Assembly (NCBI GenBank): GCA_937899365.1 | Contig: CALBPH010000630.1 | Coordinates: 1-43,605 of the forward strand | DNA from: an uncultured Leptolyngbya sp. | GTDB taxonomy: Bacteria > Cyanobacteriota > Cyanobacteriia > Phormidesmidales > Phormidesmidaceae | Length of the DNA stretch: 43,605 nt | Reading direction: 5' to 3' | Shown: piece by piece, positions 18,226 through 27,078 of the stretch | Layout: every line of letters starts with the position of its first letter | How positions within the stretch are numbered: position 1 is the first letter of the stretch | Translations under genes and position numbers: made by a program | Notes under the pieces: generated by a model | Databases searched by the model: none | What the model saw: only the letters and a program-made list of their open reading frames with translations | What the model was told of the DNA's origin: nothing

Positions 18226-19584
18226 TTAACGGTCTAGTAGGCTAGGCCGGATTGATTCTGGGCGTCTGGTGTCAGCAGGCTGATCGCTACTAACGCAGTA
18301 ATGGGCGTGAACGTAGATGCGATCGCGACCTTGCTGTTTAGCATGGTAAAGGGCTAAATCGGCAGCCTGCAACAGATCCTGGGAATCCAGATCATGATGA
18401 GGCACAACCGTGGCAATGCCCATGGTAAGGGTAACAGTCTCTCCTACACCAGACGTGCAATGGGGCAGAGCGGCTTGGGCCAACTGGTTCTGAATTGCCA
18501 AAGCTACATTGTGGCCACCTTCGGTATCTGTGTTGGGTAACACCACAGCAAATTCTTCCCCTCCGTAGCGGGCCACCAGATCCGCCGGTCGACGAATACA
18601 GCACATGAGCACGTCACTCACCTGGGATAAGCAGATATCCCCTGTCGGATGACCGTAGTAATCGTTGTAACGCTTGAAATAGTCGATGTCGCACAGGATT
18701 AGCGTCAGTGGTTGCCGCTCACGGGCTAAACGCTGCCACTCAGCCTCAAAATAGTGATCAAATCGTCGGCGATTGGCCAGGCCTGTCAGACTATCGGTCA
18801 GAGCTAGGGCTTGAAGTTCGTGCTTTTTCTGTTTTAGCGTTTCATGACGTAAACAATGATCCAGGGCAATCGCCACCTCATCTACCAATATCTTCACTTG
18901 CTCTTGCTGGGTCAATGACCATCGACTAGCCTCATCTTTACGTCCTATGGCCACTAACCCCCAAGGCTCATCAGCCGCAGCTCCCTGCAGCTGATGAGCG
19001 TGCATCAGGTGAATGGGGACCAAAAGCCATGCCCCCGGATACTGACTCAGCCATTCTTGACACATCGGCTGCTGCTGCAATGCTTGCTCATCCACAGCAA
19101 TCGGAAATGACTGTCCTTGCTGTGCTGCCGCAATTTCCAACCCCAGATATATGTTTAAGGCAGCAGCAGCATTATCATCCAGAATGGGGTGCTCGGCTGG
19201 ATTGACCGTGCTACAAACACCAGGTCCTTTCTCCAAAATAAAGACCCAATCAGCCTTAAAAAAATCCATGAGCTCCTGAACAGCAACTCGATGAACATGG
19301 TGAACGTCCAGGACTCGATGAATACGTTGAATGGTTTCCCGCAAGCAGATTTGTTGTTGCAATAGCTGCTGCAGCTGTTGGGTATGGCTCAAACTATGAT
19401 CAGAGTTGGGATAAGCGGCCATCCTTAGGGAAGGGACAAAGCGTTGACTAAATTGCTTGATACCAGGAGTCAAGGCACTCCTGCACTTAGACCATCCCTG
19501 CTCGACCAACACGGAAGGGCTTAAGAAAGCGAATAGGGTCTGTAGCTGGTTGATTGTGTGCCCCAAAGACGTGTCGTAATACAT
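18226..19584 (-). CDS. Diguanylate cyclase with GAF-like sensor domain
   Basis: Likely makes the second messenger c-di-GMP. The C-terminal GGDEF domain (~last 190 residues) starts LALTDSLTGLANRR, has CDIDYFKRYNDYYGH and the active-site signature RYGGEEF. RPAD lies exactly five residues before GGEEF, the position of the RxxD inhibitory I-site, so product feedback is expected. Upstream is a GAF-like domain with VAVQELMDFFKADWVFIL and ILVDEVAIALDHCL, preceded by a Gln-rich coiled segment. The track begins at a TTG (19626). I use the ATG at 19584 (MYYDTSLGH, 452 aa). If the TTG is used, a short hydrophobic N-terminus is added. No EAL domain. Confidence 0.88.
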   Translation of the reverse strand: MYYDTSLGHTINQLQTLFAFLSPSVLVEQGWSKCRSALTPGIKQFSQRFVPSLRMAAYPNSDHSLSHTQQLQQLLQQQICLRETIQRIHRVLDVHHVHRVAVQELMDFFKADWVFILEKGPGVCSTVNPAEHPILDDNAAAALNIYLGLEIAAAQQGQSFPIAVDEQALQQQPMCQEWLSQYPGAWLLVPIHLMHAHQLQGAAADEPWGLVAIGRKDEASRWSLTQQEQVKILVDEVAIALDHCLRHETLKQKKHELQALALTDSLTGLANRRRFDHYFEAEWQRLARERQPLTLILCDIDYFKRYNDYYGHPTGDICLSQVSDVLMCCIRRPADLVARYGGEEFAVVLPNTDTEGGHNVALAIQNQLAQAALPHCTSGVGETVTLTMGIATVVPHHDLDSQDLLQAADLALYHAKQQGRDRIYVHAHYCVSSDQPADTRRPESIRPSLLDR

Positions 19585-19626
19585 AAGAATGCCCAGGAAC
19601 AAAAGAAGTTCAAGCAACGACAACAT

Positions 19627-20166
19627 CCATTAATTCGCACCAGCCTTGAGGGCCAATGCTTTAGGGTGATGTCTACATACAATCCCCACAACCTGAATGT
19701 GCTGAGCTAGGCATGGCTTTCACAAGGCCAATAATATCGACCAGTGCAAAAAGCAAATTACCTCAAGCCGCTTACCTCAAAGCATTTAACGACATACTAT
19801 TAGCTGACCTTAGAACCCAACAGGGCTGAAAAACAAGCCATTAGTAGAGTAGATACAGGGAAATGTTGCTATTTTTCGTATCCGCTGCTTAAGCAAAAGC
19901 GGTACCCACTGACGGTCCAACAGCAACATGATTGGACTATAAGTATTATTCTCAACTCTATGAACTTCTATCGTAGAAAGACTGAAATCAACGGGAGCTA
20001 CCGTACCAGGTGCTAGAGCCAAACCCGTCAAACGATTGCTATGACTAGCCTTCACAATTAGAAGCTGGGCCTTAGAGAATACTTGATAATTAAAGAAATT
20101 GTTAAAAATAATTAACTAATATTAACTTTTAGCGCTGTGTTCTCTTCTCTAGGTGAGTGCACACGG
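19627..20166. other. 540-bp AT-rich spacer with one doubtful ORF
   Basis: Lies between two minus-strand genes. It holds an 81-aa minus-strand ORF (19810-20055) starting at GTG with no clear ribosome site and no motif I recognise (MKASHSNRLTGLALAPG at the start). It could be a small hypothetical gene, a decayed fragment, or chance. The part next to the GGDEF gene must contain that gene's promoter. Confidence 0.3.
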
Positions 20167-20946
20167 CTAAAGTTTCAAAAAGTGATCCAGACCCGCCACT
20201 AAAGACGGAGGCCAGCGACGTACATGCTGTACCCAGTCAAGGTCGGTGTAGCGTCGATCGAGGCCACGGGCAGCTGCCCACTGGCTTTCGGCTTCTCCAC
20301 GATTGCCCGTCTCCCATAGAACTGCGGTCAGGGCAGCGCGCACATCCGCATAGTTCGGGTATTTGCGCGCCAGGCTTTTGAGCACTTGGAGGGATTTACC
20401 ATGGTCACCGACCTCAAACAGCGCAATTCCATAGTTGGCATAGCCCAGGGAAAAACTTGGCTGAATGGTAATTGACTGCTCATAATCTTTGAGCGCAGCG
20501 TTCCAATCTCCTTGACCGCCTTTGGCATTACCGCGATTGTTATAGGCAGCAGGGTCATCGGGGGATAGCTTCAGCACTCGATTGTAATCATCAATAGCTG
20601 CCTGCCACTTGCCCACGGCTTCATAGGCAGCACCGCGATTGAGATAAGAGTCAGGCTGTAGTGGAGCGAGGGCAATGGCTTGATCGTAATCGCTGATGGC
20701 CGCTTCAATTTTATTTTGGCTGACTCGCACATTGCCCCGGTTGCTCCACAGTGCGGGCTCATCAGGTAATGCGTCGAGAAGCTGAGTCCAGACAACTTCA
20801 GCCAAGTCAAACTTACCTTTGCTGGTCAGTTCAAACGCCTGTTTACGCAAATCGCCCACAGTCGTCTGAGTGGCGGCTGTGGCTGGCAAAGAGATAGAGG
20901 TGAATCCTAGCCAGAGTCCAAGGGCAATCGCAAATAACCAGCGCAT
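20167..20946 (-). CDS. Exported TPR-repeat protein
   Basis: The track extends this to 21102, into tilS. The ATG at 20946 gives MRWLFAIALGLWLGF...PATAATQ, a clear signal peptide, so I use it (259 aa). Four to five tetratricopeptide repeats follow, e.g. PALWSNRGNVRVSQNKIEAA, DSYLNRGAAYEAVGKWQAA and AAYNNRGNAKGGQGDWNAA, then a C-terminal region ending RRWPPSLVAGLDHFLKL. TPR solenoids scaffold protein-protein contacts; this one would act in the periplasm or thylakoid lumen. Partner unknown. It lies 70 bp downstream of tilS on the same strand, probably one operon. AAGGAAAC is ~13 bases upstream. Confidence 0.88.
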   Translation of the reverse strand: MRWLFAIALGLWLGFTSISLPATAATQTTVGDLRKQAFELTSKGKFDLAEVVWTQLLDALPDEPALWSNRGNVRVSQNKIEAAISDYDQAIALAPLQPDSYLNRGAAYEAVGKWQAAIDDYNRVLKLSPDDPAAYNNRGNAKGGQGDWNAALKDYEQSITIQPSFSLGYANYGIALFEVGDHGKSLQVLKSLARKYPNYADVRAALTAVLWETGNRGEAESQWAAARGLDRRYTDLDWVQHVRRWPPSLVAGLDHFLKL

Positions 20947-21016
20947 AGTGTGCAAAGAAGTTTCCTTTAATAGCTTAAAACGGATTGATCTACCCTTGCA
21001 GCCACTGCCGCCATAT

Positions 21017-22000
21017 CTATGGGTGCAATAGGATTTGGTCATGGTCCACATGGGCCATCCAACCACCTGGAAACGGATCGGTCTGGGTGCGATTGGGTGC
21101 ATCGGCCAACGCTACCAGTTTCTCAATATGCTCAAAGTTGAGCTGCTTGGACAGCGCTACCTGTAACAATCGCCGCGCCACCCGCCGCTGCAACGCTAAC
21201 GGAGCTGCCCTAAAGAGTGGACGATGGATGCACCAACCACCTTCGTACGGTGCGACCACAGCAGCATAGAGTTGCTCGGTCTGGGTGTCTAGGTAGGTGA
21301 CCTCAGCGGTAAAAATTTCTGCCGTCTGGGCCAGGATGGTTTCTACATTAGGGTTAAAGTGCGATCGCAAATAGGGCATCAGCTCCTGACGAATGCGATT
21401 ACGACGATACTGCCAGTCATCATTAGAACTGTCATGCCAGACCGCCAGGTTCAGATCACGACAAAATTGTCCTGTCTCCTGGCGGGTCAGTTGCAAAAGG
21501 GGGCGAGTCACCAAAATATCTGCATGGTCTTGATCCAGAGGCCGCTGCCAGCTCAACGCCTGAATTCCATCGGCTCCGCTACCACGCAATAGGTTGTAAA
21601 GCACTGTCTCAGCTCGATCAGTCGCTGTATGGCCCGTAACTACCCAGTGATAGCCATGGGTCCGGGCTAGGTTTGCAAACACTCGATAACGCCAAGTACG
21701 GGCCGCTGCTTCAGTTTTTTCTAATGCTTGAGCTTTTTCAATAAAGCAAGCAATCTCCCAACCCTCTGCCAGTTTTAAAACATGGGCCGCATTCTCAGCA
21801 GAATCCTCCCGCCAGCCATGATCGCAATGGACTATCGCCAACTGCCAGCCCCACTGCGCCCTGAGGTCAAAAAGCAGCGTAGCCATACACAACGACTCCT
21901 GCCCCCCAGACACAGCCATCAAAATAGCGGTGTCTTTCGGGAGCAGGATCTTTGATTTCAGTAATGTATGGATTCGAGCGTGGGTAGGGGTCCAAGGCAT
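21017..22000 (-). CDS. tilS: tRNA(Ile)-lysidine synthetase
   Basis: 327 aa. It modifies C34 of the CAU-anticodon tRNA-Ile to lysidine so that it reads AUA; essential in bacteria. The N-type ATP pyrophosphatase PP-loop is AVSGGQES (residues 29-36). Other family segments are IVHCDHGWREDS, AARTWRYRVFANLA, VVTGHTATDRAETVLYNLLRGSG and NDDWQYRRNRIRQELMPYL. It lacks the long C-terminal domains of the E. coli enzyme, which is normal for the short cyanobacterial form. It starts 25 bp after the PstS-like gene, suggesting co-transcription. Confidence 0.93.
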   Translation of the reverse strand: MPWTPTHARIHTLLKSKILLPKDTAILMAVSGGQESLCMATLLFDLRAQWGWQLAIVHCDHGWREDSAENAAHVLKLAEGWEIACFIEKAQALEKTEAAARTWRYRVFANLARTHGYHWVVTGHTATDRAETVLYNLLRGSGADGIQALSWQRPLDQDHADILVTRPLLQLTRQETGQFCRDLNLAVWHDSSNDDWQYRRNRIRQELMPYLRSHFNPNVETILAQTAEIFTAEVTYLDTQTEQLYAAVVAPYEGGWCIHRPLFRAAPLALQRRVARRLLQVALSKQLNFEHIEKLVALADAPNRTQTDPFPGGWMAHVDHDQILLHP

Positions 22001-22025
22001 ATTGACTCTCTACCCACTCCCTAAC

Positions 22026-23984
22026 CTACTTACCCATATCCTTTAGATCGTCAGCAACATCAGATGCCTTGTCTTTGAGGTTACCAGCTTGATTGCCAAC
22101 CTGATTCACACCGCTGCGCACACGCTGCCAGAGGGGTTGAGACCCTTCTTTAGCATCGTTAGCCACATTTTTTACAGTATTACTAGCAGCATCAGTCATA
22201 CCACTGAGCTTATCGGTGGCAGCACCTGCACCCCCTTGAAGCGTATTACCTACACTGTCAAAACCACCGTTGACACCATCGCCAAGACTACTGATACCAC
22301 CTTGTACGGCATTACCAGCACTTCCTAAGCCACCTTTGATGCCATCCACACCTTGCTGAGCAGCACCTTGCACGTTGTCCAAACTGCCTTGAGCGACATC
22401 ACCAACCTTGCCCAGGCCGCCTTTAGCAGCATCACCCATATGGCCTAAACCATCTTGAATGCTGCCAAAACCGCCTTTGGCAGCATCACTGACATTACCA
22501 AGACCGGCTTTCCCGCCACCTAAGCCACCTTTGGCAGCATCGCCGACATTATCAAGACCTCCCTTGAGATGATCTAGACCATCTTTAGCGGTAGCACCAA
22601 CATTGCCCAGGCCATCCTTAGCCACATTGCCACCCTGCTTAGCCGCAGCCCAAGCAGTGCCGCCAGCCGCTACAGCACCGGCTGCTGTGGCTGTTCCAAC
22701 ATTACCGACACTAGATAGAGCGCCATCGGTAGTTACAGATGCCATGTTGGCATCTTTGCGACGACGAGAGCCCCAAGCCACCAGACCTAAGCAAGCGGCC
22801 GGTACAACCATCAGCCACCAAAGATTGATTCGAGTTTGTGATTTAGGGTTGCGATCGCTAACCGGTTGTTCTGCCGCTGCCGTCGCCTGATTAGCAGCAT
22901 TACCAGCCACATCAGCGGCGCCCTCAATCGCATCACCAGCAACGTCAGCGGCACCTTCAACAGCCACACCAGCCGCATCAGTCGCGCCCTCCAGAGCATT
23001 ACCAGCAACGCCAGCGGCACTCTGAACAGCTCCACCAGCGGCATCGGTCACGCCCTCAAGGGCATTACCAGCAACGTCAGCAGCACCTTTTACCGTATTA
23101 CCAGCCGCACTGACTACACCAGCCAAAGGATTCACGGACGTCAGAGCAGATTGACCCGGTGCACCCGTCGCATAGCCCAAAAATGCCGCAACAGCCGGAG
23201 ACGGTTCGCCACTATAAATCAACGAAAAAGGCTGGGAGAAAGGATAGCGGGCATCGCTGGGCAATGTCTTGTGCATCGACAATGTACGCACGCCAGCCAG
23301 ATCATTTACTTGATCAACCAGGACATAGCCAATCCCATCGGTGCCAAGACCCTTAGCAATATCGGCTGCACTATCGGTCTCTAGTTGAGATGCAGTTTCG
23401 CCAGTAGCAAACTCAGCCGCCTTAAACACAGGGTAAGCGGCCAAGGCTAGGCGGGTCTCGCTGGTATCAGGCCGATCTATTAAACGAATAGGCGTATTGG
23501 GTCCACCAACTTCAGACCAATTCGTGATCTCACCCCGAAAAATTTTGGCAAACTGCTCACTGCTTAAACCACCAGTAAACGGGTTATCGGCACCCACAAT
23601 GACAGCAATTTTAATGCGCTGAACATCCACAGCGGCCAGACCTTGCTCAGTTTCAGCTGTGGTCAAAGGACGACTTATGGCAGCCAGGTCAGCATCACCA
23701 ACCAATAACGATTGGATAGCTCGATCGGCACCCATCGCATCGACGTTCACCTCAGCCCCGTCAAATTTACCCTCAAAACTTGTTTTGAGCGCCTCACTAA
23801 TCAGAGTCATGGCATCGGAACCACTGCTTACCAAAAGTTTCGTATCGCTAGACACGGTAATGGGGGCATCAAAAGTAGCGGGGGCAGCAATGGCCGTAAA
23901 ACTAAAAAGAGACGAGTAGGGCGCAACAACTGCCAACAACGCAACTGTCGCCGCCAGGGAAACGGTAGAGCGGGGCCTAAACAT
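22026..23984 (-). CDS. PstS-like substrate-binding domain fused to 11-residue repeats and a membrane anchor
   Basis: 652 aa with an unusual layout. Residues 1-34: signal peptide (ends AIAAPA). ~45-285: PstS-like periplasmic binding domain, with LLVSSGSDAMT, ADLAAISRPLT, KIAVIVGADNPF, QFAKIFRGEITNW and DGIGYVLVDQV. 294-359: six exact 11-residue repeats of AGNALEGATDA type. ~386-406: membrane segment WWLMVVPAACLGLVAWG followed by RRRK, so the C-terminus should face the cytoplasm. 458-595: Gly/Asp/Lys-rich repeats (GLGNVSDAAKG type) in 11- and 18-residue (11+7) units. The end is charged (LKDKASDVADDLKDMGK). GAGG precedes the ATG by 9 bases. The binding domain may see phosphate or another oxyanion. 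The repeats resemble LEA or apolipoprotein hendecads. No pst transporter genes adjoin it. Function unknown. Confidence 0.8.
   Translation of the reverse strand: MFRPRSTVSLAATVALLAVVAPYSSLFSFTAIAAPATFDAPITVSSDTKLLVSSGSDAMTLISEALKTSFEGKFDGAEVNVDAMGADRAIQSLLVGDADLAAISRPLTTAETEQGLAAVDVQRIKIAVIVGADNPFTGGLSSEQFAKIFRGEITNWSEVGGPNTPIRLIDRPDTSETRLALAAYPVFKAAEFATGETASQLETDSAADIAKGLGTDGIGYVLVDQVNDLAGVRTLSMHKTLPSDARYPFSQPFSLIYSGEPSPAVAAFLGYATGAPGQSALTSVNPLAGVVSAAGNTVKGAADVAGNALEGVTDAAGGAVQSAAGVAGNALEGATDAAGVAVEGAADVAGDAIEGAADVAGNAANQATAAAEQPVSDRNPKSQTRINLWWLMVVPAACLGLVAWGSRRRKDANMASVTTDGALSSVGNVGTATAAGAVAAGGTAWAAAKQGGNVAKDGLGNVGATAKDGLDHLKGGLDNVGDAAKGGLGGGKAGLGNVSDAAKGGFGSIQDGLGHMGDAAKGGLGKVGDVAQGSLDNVQGAAQQGVDGIKGGLGSAGNAVQGGISSLGDGVNGGFDSVGNTLQGGAGAATDKLSGMTDAASNTVKNVANDAKEGSQPLWQRVRSGVNQVGNQAGNLKDKASDVADDLKDMGK
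22200..22613 (-). repeat. Cytoplasmic 11- and 18-residue repeats in the PstS-like fusion
   Basis: Codes for residues 458-595. Three 18-residue units (11+7, e.g. GLGNVSDAAKG+GFGSIQD) are followed by 11-residue units such as GLGKVGDVAQG and GFDSVGNTLQG. The period is clear at protein level and diverged at DNA level, so the repeats are old or under selection. Confidence 0.75.
22908..23105 (-). repeat. Six 11-residue repeats between binding domain and membrane segment
   Basis: Codes for residues 294-359: AGNTVKGAADV, AGNALEGVTDA, AGGAVQSAAGV, AGNALEGATDA, AGVAVEGAADV, AGDAIEGAADV. The period is exactly 33 bp, with no insertions. Confidence 0.85.
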
Positions 23985-24575
23985 GTCTAAAAACCTCGTA
24001 TAAGAAACGCTGACTCAACCAGCGCTGATTAGAATCGATGGCAATCTTATCGTCGTAAGAAAATCAAAATCAATACTTGACGTCCGTAAATACTCACATC
24101 AACGCGTAAAGACCTCATCTTTGAGCAATAAAACCAATAATTTGCCCTAATTTAAGCCAATACAATCAAAATCAAAAAATCTATGCCAATGTACTGCTAC
24201 GTCTGGCATTACAGGAACCAGCCGTCACCATCAACGAAGGGTAGGATGAATCATCAAATTTCAGTTCTTTTGAGAAGCTTAATTCTTTTTGTAAATGCAG
24301 CGTTGTCTATAAGATTTGTCACTCAAGGAAACATCTTTCAAACGTTACGGCTTAACGTCTTCAAGACATCACGATTAAATATAGACCTGACACAGTGCTA
24401 TTTCCGTAGTTTTTATCAGCTCACGTATCAAAAAATCTAAAAATAGTTCAAACCATACCCTGCTTAGAAAGTGTGTCCGGCCCTATAGTGGTTTATGCTC
24501 TTCGGTGATGCACAGGTCAATGTTTTTGTCTGCAGTTGAGGGCAATCCAAAAGCACTCTTAGCAAGCTCAGATAT
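23985..24575. other. Divergent region between PstS-like gene and minC
   Basis: About 590 AT-rich bases. A plus-strand 85-aa ORF (24183-24440, MPMYCYVWHYRNQ) has no motif, no good ribosome site and biased AT-rich composition; I do not call it a gene. I looked for a Pho-box tandem (CTTAACCT-like) upstream of the PstS-like gene and found none convincing. The region must carry both divergent promoters. Confidence 0.35.
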
Positions 24576-25610
24576 ATGGATAACGGCACAGGTAATAAAA
24601 CGACAGCTCCCAAGACCGCCAGTGGCGATTTCAGCTCCGATGAGCACACCATTAAAGGCTCAGAGCCGCCTTCAATGGCCGTTTCTGGTGAGGGTAGCCA
24701 GGCTGAGTCAGATGGCAACGCTGCTGCAGAGTCTCGTGCGGCTCTATCGGCACGCTTAAAAACATCAAAGAATGTAGAGCTATACGTATTTGAGTCCGAT
24801 GCCAATAGCGATCAACAAACGTCGCCCCTTGCAGATGTTGCCTCCCTCGAAATAGAGGTAGACCAGGAACAGGACGTCTCTAACGTCTCTAAACAGCAGC
24901 TGACATTCAAGAGTGAGCAGGGTCGGCTGTTACTGATACTGCCCCCGGCTGCTGAAAAAAGTTTTACCCCCGTTGAGTGGGAAGACCTGTGCCATCAGCT
25001 AACATTGCGGCTAAATTCTGGCGATCGGTTTTTAGAGCCCAACACAACGGTGCATTTAATTGCTCGGGATCGTCTGCTGGATAGTCGTCAACTCCAAGAA
25101 ATCGATCAGCTGCTGCAAACGGCTAAGCTGCGCATGAAGCGAATTTATACCCAGCGCCGACAGACCGCTGTGGCGGCCACAACGGCTGGATATTCGGTAG
25201 AGCAGCAAACTAAGTTAGAGCATCTGACCGGTGCATCTGACCAGGGGAAGGCGCTAGAAACACCCCTTTATGTGCAAATGACCGTACGCTCTGGCACAGA
25301 AATTCGCCATCCTGGTTCAATTGTGGTTTTAGGCGATGTGAATCCGGGTGGAGCCTTGATCGCGGCTGGGGATATTTTTGTTTGGGGTCGCCTGCGGGGG
25401 GTGGCCCATGCTGGCTCCGAGGGCAATGCCGCCTGCCGCATTATGGCCCTACATATGCAACCCACCCAGCTGCGTATCGCTGATCAGGTAGCTCGGGCAC
25501 CCGAGAACCCCCCCACACAGTATCAGCCGGAAGTGGCCTATGTGACTCAAGGCAGCATTCGAATTGCGATCGCATCTGAGTTTGCCCAAATCCACCTCAA
25601 CGCCCCGTAA
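24576..25610 (+). CDS. minC: Septum site-determining protein MinC
   Basis: Cell-division inhibitor that blocks FtsZ assembly away from mid-cell, recruited by MinD. The C-terminal beta-helix domain is clear: VRSGTEIRHPGSIVVLGDVNPGG, GDIFVWGRLRGVAHAGSEGN, ITRIMALHMQPTQLRIA-like (ACRIMALHMQPTQLRIAD). An N-terminal MinC-like domain spans ~105-205 (LTFKSEQGRLLLILP, LTLRLNSGDRFL). About 95 disordered residues precede it (Ser/Glu/Gly/Thr-rich), making it 344 aa against the usual ~230-300. No ribosome site is visible before ATG 24576, so a downstream start such as ATG 24675 is possible. First gene of minCDE. Confidence 0.92.
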   Translation: MDNGTGNKTTAPKTASGDFSSDEHTIKGSEPPSMAVSGEGSQAESDGNAAAESRAALSARLKTSKNVELYVFESDANSDQQTSPLADVASLEIEVDQEQDVSNVSKQQLTFKSEQGRLLLILPPAAEKSFTPVEWEDLCHQLTLRLNSGDRFLEPNTTVHLIARDRLLDSRQLQEIDQLLQTAKLRMKRIYTQRRQTAVAATTAGYSVEQQTKLEHLTGASDQGKALETPLYVQMTVRSGTEIRHPGSIVVLGDVNPGGALIAAGDIFVWGRLRGVAHAGSEGNAACRIMALHMQPTQLRIADQVARAPENPPTQYQPEVAYVTQGSIRIAIASEFAQIHLNAP

Positions 25611-25764
25611 TCACCGTTTGCCCAAAGGCACCGTTCTGGCCTATTCGCAAGCCTTCCCTAGAAATTCCCCAGGGAAATCCCAAAAAATTTGCCATAACGT
25701 GAGACTATTGCCCTACTTGAGCCCTGTGCCCTACCAACAACACCCTCAATCGCCCGTTTAATCC

Positions 25765-26565
25765 ATGGCTATGAACCGTATTATCGTCGTTACCTCCGGC
25801 AAGGGAGGCGTTGGGAAAACCACCTGCACCGCTAACCTGGGGATGGCCCTAGCCAAGGCAGGGAAACGCGTCGCCGTCATTGATGCTGACTTTGGATTAC
25901 GCAATTTAGACCTGCTTCTGGGTTTAGAAAACCGCATTGTCTACACAGCGCTAGATGTTTTAGCAGGGGAGTGTCGACTCGATCAGGCCCTGGTAAAAGA
26001 CAAGCGCCAACCCAACTTGGCTCTGTTACCTGCGGCTCAAAACCGCTCTAAGGAGTCGATTACACCAGAACAGATGAAAAAGCTGGTCAGAGCCCTGACC
26101 AAAGCCTATAACTTTGTCTTAATCGATAGCCCAGCAGGGATTGAAATGGGCTTTCGCAACGCCATTGTGGCGGCCCGCGAAGCCATTATTGTCACCACTC
26201 CCGAAATTTCTGCCGTCCGGGATGCTGACCGCGTTATTGGCCTATTAGAAGCCAATGATATTAAAGCCATGCGACTGATTATTAATCGTCTGAAGCCCGC
26301 CATGGTAGAAGCGCAACAGATGATGTCAGTCAAAGATGTGCAGGACATCTTAGCGGTTCCACTGCTAGGGGTCATTCCCGATGATGAACAGGTGGTAGTC
26401 TCCACCAATAATGGAGAACCCTTAATCCTAGATAAGGAACTTTCTAAAGCGGGTACCGCCGTATCTAATATTGCGCGTCGCTTGCAGGGGGAAAAGGTGC
26501 CGCTGATGGATTTGAGTGTGCCAAAAGATAGCTTTTTTAAGAAACTACGTCAGTTATTTAATTAG
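25765..26565 (+). CDS. minD: Septum site-determining ATPase MinD
   Basis: 266 aa deviant Walker A ATPase (SGKGGVGKTT) that binds the membrane in its ATP form and recruits MinC; MinE triggers release. Other signatures are VIDADFGLRNLDLLLGLENR and FVLIDSPAGIEMGFRNAI. The C-terminal amphipathic membrane-targeting helix is intact (SFFKKLRQLFN). A second in-frame ATG at 25771 (MNRIIVVTSGKGG) is an equally good start. It is separated from minC by 154 bp and from minE by ~105 bp, so internal promoters are possible. Confidence 0.97.
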   Translation: MAMNRIIVVTSGKGGVGKTTCTANLGMALAKAGKRVAVIDADFGLRNLDLLLGLENRIVYTALDVLAGECRLDQALVKDKRQPNLALLPAAQNRSKESITPEQMKKLVRALTKAYNFVLIDSPAGIEMGFRNAIVAAREAIIVTTPEISAVRDADRVIGLLEANDIKAMRLIINRLKPAMVEAQQMMSVKDVQDILAVPLLGVIPDDEQVVVSTNNGEPLILDKELSKAGTAVSNIARRLQGEKVPLMDLSVPKDSFFKKLRQLFN

Positions 26566-26671
26566 GGTTACCGAGACGGTCGATAGGCGGCGACCGTTAT
26601 ATCGTTGCTGATTCATAAGGTGATCTGCAACGCCACTATTTTTAATGCTCCTCGCCTTATCGGAAATGACC

Positions 26672-27067
26672 ATGATTAGTGAATTATTTGAGAGACTCTT
26701 TGGCTCCCGTGAACCGGTAAGTCGTGATACGGCTAAGCAGCGGTTACAGTTTGTCTTAGCCCATGACCGCTCCGACATTTCACCCCAAAACTTAGAAAAG
26801 CTACGTCAAGAAATTTTGGAGGTAGTGTCGCGTTATGTTGAGCTCGACTTCGACAGCCTTGAATTTTCCCTCGAATCAGACAATCGCATGACCGCGCTGA
26901 TGGCCAATTTACCCATTCGGCGGGTGCGGTCCAATCCGTTAGAACCAGATAGCCCCGTGGTGGAAACAGAACAGGAACCACGGCTGGAGATAGAAGATGG
27001 TTCCATTGAAGGTCTAGAGGAAGTCGTTGAAGAAGCCTCGGAGACCGCGGATATTCCGGCAGAGTAA
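26672..27067 (+). CDS. minE: Cell division topological specificity factor MinE
   Basis: Stimulates the MinD ATPase to drive pole-to-pole behaviour of MinCD. The N-terminal membrane- and MinD-binding segment is MISELFERLFGSR; then TAKQRLQFVLAHDRSDISP and the LRQEILEVVSRYVELD core. I start at ATG 26672; the track's 26645 and the ATG at 26666 add 9 and 2 residues. At 131 aa it is ~35-40 residues longer than typical because of an acidic tail (EIEDGSIEGLEEVVEEASE). Last gene of minCDE. A perfect palindrome ends the operon. Confidence 0.94.
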   Translation: MISELFERLFGSREPVSRDTAKQRLQFVLAHDRSDISPQNLEKLRQEILEVVSRYVELDFDSLEFSLESDNRMTALMANLPIRRVRSNPLEPDSPVVETEQEPRLEIEDGSIEGLEEVVEEASETADIPAE

Positions 27068-27078
27068 TTTATTCATGT

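Noticed and set aside
22200-23105. Repeat blocks considered as a CRISPR array
   Set aside because: Repeats are in-frame coding units with diverged DNA and no uniform spacers; no cas genes anywhere in the window.
22866-23384. 172-aa plus-strand ORF with ITSNVSGT-type repeats
   Set aside because: Mirror image of the 11-residue repeats of the PstS-like fusion; the minus-strand frame has signal peptide, domain and ribosome site.
23985-24180. Pho-box upstream of the PstS-like gene
   Set aside because: GCTTAAATTAG is only a partial resemblance and there is no tandem array of CTTAACCT-like units.
24183-24440. 85-aa plus-strand ORF upstream of minC
   Set aside because: AT-driven composition, no motif and no ribosome site; lies in a divergent promoter region.
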